DNA from: Rhizobium bangladeshense
GTDB taxonomy: Bacteria; Pseudomonadota; Alphaproteobacteria; Rhizobiales; Rhizobiaceae
Direction of reading: 5' to 3'
NCBI RefSeq assembly: GCF_001662075.1
Contig: NZ_LYPL01000001.1
Location: 372,001 to 436,000, forward strand
Length of the DNA stretch: 64,000 nucleotides
How positions within the stretch are numbered: position 1 is the stretch's first letter; each line of letters begins with the position of its first letter. Below the pieces are notes generated by a model. It was given only the letters and a program-made list of their open reading frames with translations. It was not told the DNA's origin and made no database searches. Position numbers and translations under genes: made by a program. Shown piece by piece: positions 35,805 to 45,355 of the stretch.

Positions 35805-36611
35805 CTACGATAGATCATCACCGTCATCGGTGTCAGTGAGCGGCCTGCGACGGTCGGTGATCACCTCGGGATAATCCACCTGCAGGAAATAAAGCCCGTC
35901 GGGCGGCGCCACCGGGCCGCAGGCCTTGCGGTTGCGCGCTTCGAGCGCCGCCTCGACATCGTCGGGCGTCCACTTGCCTTCGCCGGCGAGCTTGAGCGTG
36001 CCGGCGAAGGAACGGATCTGGTTGTGGAGGAAGCTCTGCGCGGTGGCGCGGATCTCGATCAGCGCGCCGCTGCGCGTCACGTCGAGCCGATCGAGGGTGC
36101 GCACCGGGCTGTTTGCCTGGCAATGGGCGGAGCGGAAGGTGGAGAAATCGTGCCTGCCCACCAGCCGCTGGGCGGCGGCGTGCATGACCTCGTGGTCGAG
36201 TGTCTTCGGCACCCACCAGGCCTTGCCGGCGTCGAGCGCCAGCGGCGCCCGGCGGCTGACGATACGGTAGAGATAATGGCGACGCAGCGCCGAGAAGCGG
36301 GCATCGAAGAATTCGGGAACCGCCTCGACGTCGAGAATGGAGACGCGCTCGCCGGCAAGCCTCAGATGCGCGTTCAGCGCATTCTGCAGCTGATAGGGCG
36401 ACCATTCCTTCGAAAGATCGGCATGGATTACCTGTCCCATGGCGTGGACGCCGGAATCGGTGCGGCCGGCGCCGCGGACGGATACGGTCTCGCCGGTCAG
36501 CGACAGCACCGCCGCTTCGATCGCGCCCTGCACCGAAGGACCGTTCTCCTGCCGCTGCCAGCCGACATAGGGGCCGCCGTCATATTCGACGGTCATGCGG
36601 AAACGCGGCAT
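35805..36611 (-). CDS. truA: tRNA pseudouridine synthase A
   Basis: 268 residues from the ATG at 36611, whose A is also the last base of the fmt stop (TGATG), so the genes are coupled. The catalytic motif is [10 protein letters not shown] (Asp about residue 54), with the family segments [11 protein letters not shown] and [10 protein letters not shown]. It makes pseudouridine at positions 38-40 of tRNA. Confidence 0.97.
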   Translation of the reverse strand: MPRFRMTVEYDGGPYVGWQRQENGPSVQGAIEAAVLSLTGETVSVRGAGRTDSGVHAMGQVIHADLSKEWSPYQLQNALNAHLRLAGERVSILDVEAVPEFFDARFSALRRHYLYRIVSRRAPLALDAGKAWWVPKTLDHEVMHAAAQRLVGRHDFSTFRSAHCQANSPVRTLDRLDVTRSGALIEIRATAQSFLHNQIRSFAGTLKLAGEGKWTPDDVEAALEARNRKACGPVAPPDGLYFLQVDYPEVITDRRRPLTDTDDGDDLS

Positions 36612-37546
36612 CAGGAAAGCCTCGTGCCGGCGGCAAGCGGCATACCGCGGAGGAAATCCGCCGCGGCAAGCGGCTTGCCACCCGCCTTCTGCAGCTTGGT
36701 CAGCCGCACCGCGCCGGAAGCACAAGCGACGACAAGGTCGTCGGTCAGCAACTGGCCCGCAGCGCCCTCTCCCTCACCCAGTTCCGAGCCGAGCACCTTC
36801 ACCCGCTCCGGCCTGCCGCCGATCTCGACTTCGAACCAGGCGCCCGGAAACGGCGCCAGGCCGCGGATATGGTTGTGCACATCCGGCGCCGGCCTAGCGA
36901 AATCGATGCGCGACTCGGCCTTGTCGATCTTGGCGGCATAAAGCACGCCGTCTTGCCGCTGCGGCGTCAGCGGCAGGTCGTTCATCTCCAGCTTCACCAT
37001 GGCTTCCGCCATCGCCTTGGCGCCGACCTGCATCAGCCGGTCGTGCAATTCGCCAGCGGTCATGTTCGGGCCGATCTCGACCTCGCGGGTCAGGGCGACG
37101 GCGCCGGTATCGAGACCCTTGTCCATCTTCATCACCATCATGCCGGTCTTTTCATCGCCGGCCATGATCGCGCGCTGGATCGGCGCAGCGCCCCGCCAGC
37201 GCGGCAGCAGCGAGGCATGACCGTTATAGCAGCCGTTGCGGGTGCCGTTCAAAACCGCCTCCGGCAGCAGTAGCCCGTAGGCGACGACGACGGCGACATC
37301 GGCCTTCAACGCGGCAAACCTCTCGCGCTCCTCCGCATCCCTAAAATTGACCGGCGTGAAGACCGGGAGACCGAGCAGCTCGGCCGCCTGATGCACCGGC
37401 GATTTCTGCAGATCGAGTCCGCGCCGGCCACCCGGCCGCGGCGGCTGCGTATAGACGGCGACGATCCTGTGGCCGGCATCGACGAGCAGGCGCAGGGTCG
37501 GAACCGAGAACTCCGGGGTTCCCATGAAGATAATGCTAAGAGACAT
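36611..37546 (-). CDS. fmt: methionyl-tRNA formyltransferase
   Basis: 311 residues from the ATG at 37546. The N-terminal formyltransferase domain has [12 protein letters not shown] and the folate-binding [17 protein letters not shown]; the Asp-containing segment [16 protein letters not shown] follows. It formylates the initiator Met-tRNA. def, its usual partner, lies beyond an inserted toxin-antitoxin pair. Confidence 0.97.
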   Translation of the reverse strand: MSLSIIFMGTPEFSVPTLRLLVDAGHRIVAVYTQPPRPGGRRGLDLQKSPVHQAAELLGLPVFTPVNFRDAEERERFAALKADVAVVVAYGLLLPEAVLNGTRNGCYNGHASLLPRWRGAAPIQRAIMAGDEKTGMMVMKMDKGLDTGAVALTREVEIGPNMTAGELHDRLMQVGAKAMAEAMVKLEMNDLPLTPQRQDGVLYAAKIDKAESRIDFARPAPDVHNHIRGLAPFPGAWFEVEIGGRPERVKVLGSELGEGEGAAGQLLTDDLVVACASGAVRLTKLQKAGGKPLAAADFLRGMPLAAGTRLS

Positions 37547-37566
37547 TCTATCTCGCCAATTGAGGA

Positions 37567-37986
37567 TCAATCGTCTTCAAACGGGTTTACGAGCTTGAGA
37601 TCAAGCCCCTCGAAATCTCGGGCGTTGCGGGTGGCGAGCGTGGCGCCGTTTGCAAGACAGATGGCGGCGATCATCGCGTCCTTGGTCTCCATCGGCCGTC
37701 CCGCCTTCCTGCGCTGCGCCGCCAGGAGGCCGTAACGATTGGCCGCGCTCAGGGAAAAACCGAGCACGCGGCCGGCAAATTCCGACTCGATCCTGTTGAA
37801 GTCGGATATCAATGTTGCCTTCCGCCTGCCGTCATCAAGAAGTTCAAAACCACAGCGCATTTCAGCGACGGCGATCGTCGTCAGGAAAAGCATCTCGACG
37901 TCGTAACCATCAAGCCAGCTCAAGATCCGCTCGCTATGGGTCCTCCCCTGCAACTCGGAAATCACGTTCGTATCGAGGACGATCAT
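37567..37986 (-). CDS. PIN-domain toxin (VapC/FitB-like)
   Basis: 139 residues. The acidic residues of a PIN ribonuclease are visible: VLDTNVISE at the start (Asp 5), AEMRCGFE, and KDAMIAAIC with TRNARDFEG. It is predicted to cleave RNA (probably tRNA) when its antitoxin is removed. The start overlaps the antitoxin stop by four bases. Confidence 0.93.
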   Translation of the reverse strand: MIVLDTNVISELQGRTHSERILSWLDGYDVEMLFLTTIAVAEMRCGFELLDDGRRKATLISDFNRIESEFAGRVLGFSLSAANRYGLLAAQRRKAGRPMETKDAMIAAICLANGATLATRNARDFEGLDLKLVNPFEDD

Positions 37987-38243
37987 GTGTCGAAGCGCGG
38001 CGGTTGGCGGTCGTGTTCGTGACGAGATGCGGCGATAGCTTCCACCTCCTTATCGCTCAACTTTTCATCGCTCATCAGCGAGCGCAGGCGCTGCCCGGCG
38101 GAAGCCCCCGAACGCCCGACCGCAATCTGCCGGCGGATGATTTCAATCGCCTCTTCCGAAAGGCTGCGGCCATTACGCTGCGCGCTTTCCTGAAGTTGCC
38201 GCTTCATTGCGTCTGGAACATCGCGAATAAGCAGGTCACCCAT
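37983..38243 (-). CDS. ribbon-helix-helix antitoxin (FitA/VapB-like)
   Basis: 86 residues. The N-terminus DLLIRDVPDAMKRQLQESAQ followed by NGRSLSEEAIEII is a FitA-type ribbon-helix-helix DNA-binding domain; the C-terminal part binds the toxin. A perfect 12-bp inverted repeat at 38254-38280 just upstream of the start is a likely autoregulatory operator. Confidence 0.92.
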   Translation of the reverse strand: MGDLLIRDVPDAMKRQLQESAQRNGRSLSEEAIEIIRRQIAVGRSGASAGQRLRSLMSDEKLSDKEVEAIAASRHEHDRQPPRFDT

Positions 38244-38253
38244 TCGGCACCTC

Positions 38254-38280
38254 CATTATGATATCAACGATATCATAATG
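38254..38280. promoter_or_regulatory. operator palindrome of the toxin-antitoxin operon
   Basis: CATTATGATATC (38254-38265) and GATATCATAATG (38269-38280) form a perfect 12-bp inverted repeat with a 3-base spacer, 10 bases before the antitoxin ATG. Confidence 0.8.
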
Positions 38281-38308
38281 CTTCGTCGAATCATTTTCAA
38301 CGCAACGC

Positions 38309-38824
38309 TCAGAGCGCCTTGGATTTCGCCGCCTTGGTGAACTTCTTGATCACCATCTCCCGCTTCAGCCGCGAGATATAATCGATGAACAGCACGCCGT
38401 TCAGATGGTCGATCTCGTGCTGCAGGCAGGTGGCGAGCAGGCCGTCGGCTTCCACGATCTGTTCCTTGCCGTTGCGGTCGAGATATTTGACCGAGACGAG
38501 AGCCGGGCGCTCGACCTCGGCATAATAATCAGGAATCGACAGGCAGCCTTCCTCATAGACCGAGCGTTCGTCAGAGGATTTGACGATCTCGGGGTTGATG
38601 AAGACCTGCGGCTGCTTTTCCTCGCCCTCGCGCGACACATCGATGACGAGCATGCGGCGCGGCACGCCGATCTGGATGGCGGCAAGGCCGATGCCCGGCG
38701 CGTCATACATGGTTTCCAGCATGTCGTCGGCAAGGCGCTGCAGGTCGGCGTCCACCCGCTCGATCGGCTGGGACAGCTGGCGGAGAATGGGATCGGGAAG
38801 AATGATGAGTGGCTTGATGGTCAT
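38309..38824 (-). CDS. def: peptide deformylase
   Basis: 171 residues from the ATG at 38824 (MTIKPL); an ATG four codons upstream is possible. The three motifs are present: [18 protein letters not shown] and [11 protein letters not shown] with the metal-binding His residues. It removes the formyl group from new proteins in the cytoplasm. It normally sits beside fmt; here the toxin-antitoxin pair is between them. Confidence 0.97.
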   Translation of the reverse strand: MTIKPLIILPDPILRQLSQPIERVDADLQRLADDMLETMYDAPGIGLAAIQIGVPRRMLVIDVSREGEEKQPQVFINPEIVKSSDERSVYEEGCLSIPDYYAEVERPALVSVKYLDRNGKEQIVEADGLLATCLQHEIDHLNGVLFIDYISRLKREMVIKKFTKAAKSKAL

Positions 38825-38922
38825 GGGCGTTCCCATAACCCATCTTTTCTCACTATGGAATTATCCGGCGGGCGGGGAAGACGCTTTTTTGCATCCCCGC
38901 CCGGAATTTTGCCATATTCGCG

Positions 38923-40419
38923 TCAAGCCGCACGGCGGGCAGCCGTGACGGCGCGGCCTCCCGGCCGGGCGCGGAAATGCTGCAGCAGCTCGATCAGCTT
39001 GCCCACCTCATCGGTGAGGCGGCGGGTTTCCGCCGAGGTGCGTTCGACCATGCCGGAATTCTGCTGGGTGATTTCGCCCATGCTGCGGATTGCCACGCTG
39101 ACCTCGTTGACGCCGGTTGCCTGATCGCGGGCGGCAGCAGCAATATCGGCGACGAAGCGGTTGATGATATCGATGCGGCTGATCATGTCGTTCAGCGCCT
39201 CGCCGGTGCTGGAGACGATGCCCACACCCTCGTTGACCTGCGTCGAGCTCTGCGAGATCAGGTTCTTGATCTCCTTGGCGGCTTCAGCCGTGCGCTGGGC
39301 GAGCTGGCGGACTTCCTGGGCGACGACGGCAAAACCCTTGCCGGCATCACCGGCGCGCGCCGCTTCGACGCCGGCATTCAGCGCCAGCAGATTGGTCTGG
39401 AAGGCGATCTCGTCGATGACGCCGATGATCTTGGAAATTTCGGTCGAGGATTTTTCGATGCCGGCCATCGCCGAGACGGCGCTGGTGACGAGTTCACCCG
39501 AATTCTTCGCCTTTTGCTGTGTCTCACGCACGGCGCCGGAAGCCTTTTCGGCATTGGCGGCGGTCTGGCCGACGCTGACGGAAAGCTGCTGAAGGGCCGC
39601 CGAGCTTTCCTCGACGCCTGCAGCCTGCTGGGCGGTGCGCAGCGCCAGGTCGTTCGTCGCATTGGAAATGACGTCGGCGCCGCTCATGATCTGGCCCGAC
39701 GTGTCTCGCACGGATGCGAAAGACTGGCGAAGAGCGCTGACGGCGCGGTTGTAATGCTCGGCCATCTGCCTGAAATCACCCGACAGGTCGGATGGCAAAG
39801 TGGCTTCGAGATCGCCGTTCGACAGTGCTTCCAGGCCGCGGCGCAGCTGCTCCAGCGCGATGGCCTGGTCGGATTGCGCCTTGGCGCGCTCCTCTTCCAA
39901 CGCACGGCGCTTGGCTTCCAGCGTCTCGAGATAGATCGAGATGGAATAATCCATGTCGAGCATGCCTGATTTGATGACGGCGGACAGCTTCTCGGCCAGC
40001 TGCCTGCCCTGCTGGCGCGCGAAGATCGACGGCCACTGCTTCTCCATGATGCCCTTGACGAGCTCGGACATGACGATGGCATAACCGCCGATATACCAGC
40101 GCGGCTCCAGCCCGATGCGGGCATGCGTGCGGCCGACGGCAGTTACGCCTTCGACATAGCGCTCATCAAACGTACCGCTTGCAAGATTGGCCCAATGATC
40201 CTGCTGCCGCTTCTTGGCATGGCCGACATCGCTCTTGTCCTTGAAGAAGCTCGAGACAGCGGGAGTCCTGGCGATCTTGGCGTAGAATTTATCGAGGGCG
40301 CCGCCGATCAGCTCGGCAATGACAGGGCGCAGCTCCCGCATCGACTTGCGCGCCGCCTCGTCCAGTTCGATGAAATCGAGACGCTGCTTGAGCGCGCTGT
40401 CGGTCTGCTGGGATGTCAT
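38923..40419 (-). CDS. globin-coupled chemoreceptor (HemAT-like methyl-accepting protein)
   Basis: 498 residues from the ATG at 40419. There is no transmembrane segment. The N-terminal sensor globin (about 1-170) has [15 protein letters not shown] and the proximal-His region [21 protein letters not shown]-like linker is followed by the signalling hairpin [20 protein letters not shown]. It is therefore a soluble haem-based oxygen or gas sensor for chemotaxis. Unlike the other two chemoreceptors in the window it has no WEEF tail but ends in an Arg/Ala-rich tail. The longer frame to 40494 lacks support. Confidence 0.93.
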   Translation of the reverse strand: MTSQQTDSALKQRLDFIELDEAARKSMRELRPVIAELIGGALDKFYAKIARTPAVSSFFKDKSDVGHAKKRQQDHWANLASGTFDERYVEGVTAVGRTHARIGLEPRWYIGGYAIVMSELVKGIMEKQWPSIFARQQGRQLAEKLSAVIKSGMLDMDYSISIYLETLEAKRRALEEERAKAQSDQAIALEQLRRGLEALSNGDLEATLPSDLSGDFRQMAEHYNRAVSALRQSFASVRDTSGQIMSGADVISNATNDLALRTAQQAAGVEESSAALQQLSVSVGQTAANAEKASGAVRETQQKAKNSGELVTSAVSAMAGIEKSSTEISKIIGVIDEIAFQTNLLALNAGVEAARAGDAGKGFAVVAQEVRQLAQRTAEAAKEIKNLISQSSTQVNEGVGIVSSTGEALNDMISRIDIINRFVADIAAAARDQATGVNEVSVAIRSMGEITQQNSGMVERTSAETRRLTDEVGKLIELLQHFRARPGGRAVTAARRAA

Positions 40420-40622
40420 GGGTATCTCTGTATTTGGCGCGACGGCGCGGGAGGGAATTCTGCGCCACAGCTTTTGGCGAATATGGTTGAGCAATCGTTA
40501 AATCCGGCCGCGATTTTCCGCGTTGGCCAGCAAGGCGCGGCGGTCCTGGAAGATATTGAGGATCGCCGATTTCGTTCACGTTTTGATCTATATCTTGCCG
40601 CATCTTCTGTTATGGTTGCGCC

Positions 40623-41846
40623 ATGACCGTCACTTCCGAATCGCTCGCAGCTTCCGTCGCCTCGATCAGCCCGGCCATGCTGGCGCTGGCCGGCGGCGTT
40701 GTTGCAGCCCTCATCCTGCTGGTGATCGTCCTTTCTCTGCGCGCCGCCGGCCTTCGCCGCGAACAGGCGGAGGAGGCGGATCTGCGCGCCAGGGAAAGTG
40801 CTATGCGCATGGCCGAGCTTTTGAAAATCCAGGCGGAGATGCAGGGCCGCATCACGGCCATGGCCGAGGTCTTCGGCGCGCGGCAAAGCGAACTCAATCA
40901 GTCGATCAACCAACGCCTCGACGGCATGTCGCAGCGCATGAGCTCGACGATCACCGAGCAGACCAAATCGACGCATGAAAACCTGCAGCGGCTGCAGGAG
41001 CGGCTGGCGGTCATCGATGCGGCTCAGAACAATATCCAGTCGCTCGCCAAGGACGTCGTCGGGCTGCAGGCGATCCTTTCCAACAAGCAGACGCGCGGCG
41101 CCTTCGGCCAGTCGCGGATGGAGACGATCGTTGCCGACGGCCTGCCGATGGGCGCCTACGCCTTCCAGCAGACACTGTCCAACGGCTCGCGGCCGGACTG
41201 CACGATCCGCATGCCGAACGGCGCGCCGCCGCTCGTCATCGACGCGAAATTCCCGCTCGAGGCCTGGAACGCCATCCGCGACGCCGGCAGCCCCGAGGCT
41301 GCCAAGCTCGCCGGCCAGCAGTTCCGCCGCGACATGGAGATCCACATCCGGGATATTGCCGAGAAGTATCTGATCCAGGGAGAAACCCAGGATACCGCCT
41401 TTCTCTTCGTGCCGTCCGAATCGATCTTTGCCGAGCTCCACGAAAATTTCGAGCCGGTGGTGCAGAAGGCGCACCGGGCGCGCATCGTCATCGTCTCGCC
41501 GTCGCTGCTGATGCTGTCGATCCAGGTTATCCAGGCCGTGCTGAAGGACCAGCGCATGCGGGCACAGGCGCATCTGATCCAGGGCGAGGTGGCGCTGCTG
41601 ATGGACGATCTCGGCCGCCTCGACGAGCGGGTGCGCAAGCTTCAGGGTCATTTCGCCATGGCGCAGAAGGATATCGACATGGTCGTCACATCAGCCGACA
41701 AGCTCACCAGACGCGGCGCCAAGATCGAAGCGCTGGAATTCGAGGCGGGCGGCGATATCAGGCCGGCTCGCGACGACGAGGCCCCAGCCAAATCGGTGGA
41801 AAGCCGCACCGGTCTTCTCAAGCTTCGGGTGGTTGACGAAGAGTGA
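40623..41846 (+). CDS. rmuC: DNA recombination protein RmuC
   Basis: 407 residues. One N-terminal membrane anchor (about 17-40) is followed by a coiled coil (about 45-145) and the RmuC nuclease-like domain with APPLVIDAKFPLEAWNA and TAFLFVPSESIFAELHE. RmuC limits rearrangements at inverted repeats. The gene is near def, a common position in rhizobia. Confidence 0.95.
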   Translation: MTVTSESLAASVASISPAMLALAGGVVAALILLVIVLSLRAAGLRREQAEEADLRARESAMRMAELLKIQAEMQGRITAMAEVFGARQSELNQSINQRLDGMSQRMSSTITEQTKSTHENLQRLQERLAVIDAAQNNIQSLAKDVVGLQAILSNKQTRGAFGQSRMETIVADGLPMGAYAFQQTLSNGSRPDCTIRMPNGAPPLVIDAKFPLEAWNAIRDAGSPEAAKLAGQQFRRDMEIHIRDIAEKYLIQGETQDTAFLFVPSESIFAELHENFEPVVQKAHRARIVIVSPSLLMLSIQVIQAVLKDQRMRAQAHLIQGEVALLMDDLGRLDERVRKLQGHFAMAQKDIDMVVTSADKLTRRGAKIEALEFEAGGDIRPARDDEAPAKSVESRTGLLKLRVVDEE

Positions 41847-41930
41847 CCGCTTCGGGCAGTGTCTGCCCCGCATTTCGGATAAGAGTTGGAACATGGCGTC
41901 GCCGCGTGTTCCAAAGGACGGGACATCCTC

Positions 41931-42830
41931 ATGATCACAGTTTTCGGGTCCATCAACATGGATCTCATCGCCACGACCGCGCGCCTGCCGAAGCCCGGCG
42001 AGACGGTCGCCGGCAACGGATTTGCCACGGCCGCCGGCGGCAAGGGCGCCAATCAGGCGCTGGCAGCCCGCCGCGCCGGCCGCTATGTGCATATGGCCGG
42101 CGCCGTCGGCAAGGATGGTTTTGCCGCCGACGCGCTCGCCCTGCTCGATGACGCCGGAACCGACCTCTCCCTGGTCAAGCATGTCGACGGCCCCACAGGC
42201 ACGGCGCTGATCCTCGTCGGCGGCGATGGCGAGAACATGATCGCCGTGGTCCCCGGCGCCAATGGCCTGGTAACAGCTGGCGATGCCGAGACGGCGGTCG
42301 GCTGGATGAACGAAGGCGATATCCTGATGCTGCAGCTCGAAGTACCGGTCGATGCCGTCGAACGTGCACTGTCGGCTGCCCGCGCCAAGGGCATCACCAG
42401 CATCCTCAACCTCGCGCCGCTGATCCCCGATGCGCCGCGTCTCGGGCGCCTGGCCGATATCGTCATCGCCAACGAAACCGAGTTCGAGCGGCTCGCCGGG
42501 CAGGACGGCATGGACGCCGAAGCACGCGAGGCAGCCCTTCACCGCCTGCACCAGGAGACCGGCCAGACGCTGATCGTCACACTCGGCGGCGATGGCGTCA
42601 TCGCCATCCGCGACGGGGTCATTTCCAGGGCGCAAGGCCTGAAAATCGATCCTGTCGATACGGTGGGGGCGGGAGACACCTTCTGCGGTTATTTCGCCGC
42701 AAGCCTCGACGACGGCCTCGATTTTGCCTCGGCGCTGCGCCGCGCGGCCGTCGCCGGTTCGCTCGCATGCCTCAAAGCGGGTGCGCAGCCATCGATCCCG
42801 TCAAGCAAGGACGTCGCGGACAGAATATAG
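41931..42830 (+). CDS. rbsK: ribokinase
   Basis: 299 residues from the ATG at 41931. PfkB-family signatures: N-terminal GSINMDLIATTARLPKPGET, GGKGANQA, and the C-terminal DTVGAGDTFCGYF with the catalytic Asp. It phosphorylates ribose to ribose-5-phosphate. No ribose transporter is adjacent. The last 27 codons and the following 69 bases are repeated at 44982-45131. Confidence 0.92.
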   Translation: MITVFGSINMDLIATTARLPKPGETVAGNGFATAAGGKGANQALAARRAGRYVHMAGAVGKDGFAADALALLDDAGTDLSLVKHVDGPTGTALILVGGDGENMIAVVPGANGLVTAGDAETAVGWMNEGDILMLQLEVPVDAVERALSAARAKGITSILNLAPLIPDAPRLGRLADIVIANETEFERLAGQDGMDAEAREAALHRLHQETGQTLIVTLGGDGVIAIRDGVISRAQGLKIDPVDTVGAGDTFCGYFAASLDDGLDFASALRRAAVAGSLACLKAGAQPSIPSSKDVADRI

Positions 42831-42899
42831 TTTCGGTATCTTTGCGAAGCCGCCGAGAAAACCATTAGTTTTGAGGGAGTTTCTGCGGTTTTCCTTGCC
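42751..42899 (+). repeat. direct repeat 1: 3' end of rbsK and downstream sequence
   Basis: 149 bp that recur as 150 bp at 44982-45131 in the same orientation, with about eight substitutions and one single-base gap by eye (about 94% identical). The pair brackets the SMP-30-like and AraC genes. Confidence 0.9.
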
Positions 42900-42995
42900 G
42901 ACGTGCCCGCCGACCGGCGGCCGCCTCGGATCGAGGCTGACGTCCGTGCCGGCATTGCGCGTGTTCAGGCAGCAGAAGATCAGCGCGTGCCCGAG

Positions 42996-43919
42996 CTAGC
43001 CACCCGGGCGGACAATCACGATCTGATTGTCGCGCGTCGCCGGTATCCAGAGCGTGCCGGCCGCGCCGTCGACGGAGAAATCGGCAGGGCCATGAATGTC
43101 CCGCTCCAACCGGATTTCGCCGGTCGGAGCGCCATTGACCGAGAAGAGGATCAGCGCTCCAGGAACCGGGCGATCGACCGCCTTCCAATCCGAGACCGCC
43201 AGGCGCCCATCCGGCAGCGTCGCCAGTCCGTCGAACAGGCCATGCGGCGACTGTTCGAGGCGGCTTGCCTTGCCGCTCTCGTCAATGGCGAAAATATCGC
43301 CGCCGCCGAAATTCTTGCCGATTCCCGCCACGAGCGCGCGCCCGCTTTGCGGCTCGACGGTGATCCCGTTCGCGCCGGGAATGCCGCTGGCGAGCTCGGC
43401 GATGCTGCCGGCCTTCGGGTCGAGCCGATAAACGGCGTTGCGCAGGCTATCGGTCAGCAGCAATTGCCCGCCCGCGGTCGCGACGACATCGTTCGCGAGT
43501 GCTGGCTCTTCTCCCGGAAGGCGTTGCTCGAAGACGCGCGCCCCGCTCGTAAGGTCGAAACCGACGACGCGGTCGATATCGGCGACATAGAGCCGGCCGC
43601 CAATCGCAGCCATGCCCTTCGGCGCATCGAGCGTCTCGCCGGCGGGCGGGAAAGCTCGCAGCGTCACGATCTTGCCGTCGGCGGAAACCTCGGAGATGAA
43701 GCCGTCGCCGTCCTTCGCCATGGGATCGAGCGCCTTCCCGATATTCGAGACGAAGCGGCGATCGGCGACGGTCAGGACGCTCTCGGGTGACTGAAACCCA
43801 TCGATAACAGTGACGACCTTCGCCGTCTCCTCGGCGGAGGCATTGGTCGGGGTGCTGGTCGCTACAAAGATCGCCGCCGCCGTGGCCTGCAGCACCTTCC
43901 TGGAAATCATCCGTCTCAT
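42996..43919 (-). CDS. secreted SMP-30/gluconolactonase-like beta-propeller protein
   Basis: 307 residues. A signal peptide (about 1-29, ending TNASA) precedes a six-blade-type propeller with repeated GRLYVADIDRVVGFD, GGQLLLTDSLRNAVYR and DGRLAVSDWKAVDR segments. Such proteins are sugar lactonases or streptogramin-lyase-like. It is divergent from the AraC gene at 44048, which may control it. The pair lies between two copies of the rbsK 3' end. Confidence 0.8.
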   Translation of the reverse strand: MRRMISRKVLQATAAAIFVATSTPTNASAEETAKVVTVIDGFQSPESVLTVADRRFVSNIGKALDPMAKDGDGFISEVSADGKIVTLRAFPPAGETLDAPKGMAAIGGRLYVADIDRVVGFDLTSGARVFEQRLPGEEPALANDVVATAGGQLLLTDSLRNAVYRLDPKAGSIAELASGIPGANGITVEPQSGRALVAGIGKNFGGGDIFAIDESGKASRLEQSPHGLFDGLATLPDGRLAVSDWKAVDRPVPGALILFSVNGAPTGEIRLERDIHGPADFSVDGAAGTLWIPATRDNQIVIVRPGG

Positions 43920-44047
43920 AAGCTCACTCCTGTTGCGGAGTGGCTAGATTTGCGGGAAAGCAGCGCCTCATAGCACCCCCTTCGACCGGAGATGAACCCG
44001 TTTCGGTCAATCCATCATTTTCGCAGCCATGCCCATCGGATAAAGTC

Positions 44048-44941
44048 ATGCGCATGGACATCGGGAAGGCATCACAACAAGCGCTCTCTTCCGCACTGCT
44101 GGAGGGATTGGCACGGTTTCGAGCGGCGGGCACCGGGGGCAGTCTCGCGCATGGCGAGAACCTGTTTTCCTATTGTGCCCTGGCCAAGGAACGTCTGATC
44201 GCCATCGAACTTCCGCATCCGATCCTGGGCGTTGTCGTCTCCGGGGCCAAGGAAGTCTGGCGCGGCATGAACGGCTCTGCGCTTTGCGCCGGCTCGCTGT
44301 TTGTCCTGCCAGCAAAGACGAAAATGGACATCCTCAATCTGCCGGACGAGAGCCACGGCTTCTATCAGTCGTTGATCCTCGAAGTGCCGGACGTTTCGAC
44401 CCTGCTCGAGGCCAGCGTTCGGTCGACGATTGCCGACCGTCGCAGGGCTGTCGTCGAGCCCCTTCAAGTCGAGCTGACGCCACATCTGGTCGATGCCGTG
44501 ATTCATGCCGCCTCGGCGATCGCCGATGGCCCCGCGCACTCCTCCGTGCGGCGCTCGCGGCTGACCGAACTTCTCGCGCTCCTCCATGGCGATCCGGCAG
44601 CGCGTCCCATGTTCGACGTGTCGATCACGGGGCGCGTGCTTGGGCTGATCACCAGCGACCTCTCCCGTGACTGGCGGGCGCCCGAGGTTGCGAGGATGAT
44701 TGGCCTGTCGGAATCCACCATGCGCCGGCGACTAGCGGAGGAAGGTATCTCTTTCGCCAAACTGTTGCGGCGCGAAAGGATGTTGGCGGCGCGGCATTTG
44801 ATGGCGCAGCGCGAGAGCGCGCAAACCGCCGCCATCGCGGTGGGCTATGCATCGAGGGCCCATTTCGCAAAGCACTTCAGGGCGGCATTCGGCTCCAACC
44901 CCAGCACGCTCCGTCATTCCGACCTGATGCTCAACGGGTAG
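44048..44941 (+). CDS. AraC-family transcriptional regulator
   Basis: 297 residues from the ATG at 44048; a GTG at 43940 would extend it by 36 residues. The N-terminal cupin-like domain (AraC_N, about 20-170) has LPHPILGVVVSGAKEVWRG and GSLFVLPAKTKMDI; the C-terminal double helix-turn-helix has SLSESTMRRRL-like IGLSESTMRRRLAEEG and AIAVGYASRAHFAKHFRAAFG. It is divergent from the SMP-30-like gene. Confidence 0.92.
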   Translation: MRMDIGKASQQALSSALLEGLARFRAAGTGGSLAHGENLFSYCALAKERLIAIELPHPILGVVVSGAKEVWRGMNGSALCAGSLFVLPAKTKMDILNLPDESHGFYQSLILEVPDVSTLLEASVRSTIADRRRAVVEPLQVELTPHLVDAVIHAASAIADGPAHSSVRRSRLTELLALLHGDPAARPMFDVSITGRVLGLITSDLSRDWRAPEVARMIGLSESTMRRRLAEEGISFAKLLRRERMLAARHLMAQRESAQTAAIAVGYASRAHFAKHFRAAFGSNPSTLRHSDLMLNG

Positions 44942-44981
44942 CCGACAAGCTCGACGTGTAGATCGCGGGCGGAGACCGCGA

Positions 44982-45131
44982 TCGCCGGTTCGCTTGCATG
45001 CCTCAAATCGGGAGCGCAGCCATCGATCCGGTCAAGCAAGGACGTCGCGGACAGAATATAGTTTCAGTCTCTTTGCGAAGCCGCCGAGAAAACCCATTGG
45101 TTTTGAGGGAATTTCTGCGGTTTTCCTTGCC
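44982..45131 (+). repeat. direct repeat 2: orphan copy of the rbsK 3' end
   Basis: A second copy of 42751-42899. The ribokinase C-terminal coding sequence is recognisable but has no upstream gene body, so it is a remnant. It fills part of the 414-base gene-free stretch 44942-45355; nothing else is supported there. Confidence 0.9.
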
Positions 45132-45355
45132 TCGACCATTCGAGTTTCATTCAAATTTAAGGTATTTCCGGCGATCTTCCTCGTGGTCGCCGGCGCCCTT
45201 CGTTCTTGCAGCCGGCCGCCAGTTCAAAGTGCTGCAACGCCCCGTGGCGTCCTGAAAGACGCACGCCGTTGCAGGCGGCTGCTCCATGACGGGGCGATGC
45301 CTTCGCTCCTATCGCCGGAGAATGCCCGTTCGGCGTATCCTTGCCCGAGGACCCC

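Noticed and set aside
44982-45131. second ribokinase gene
   Set aside because: Only the last 27 codons and the downstream bases are repeated; there is no gene body.
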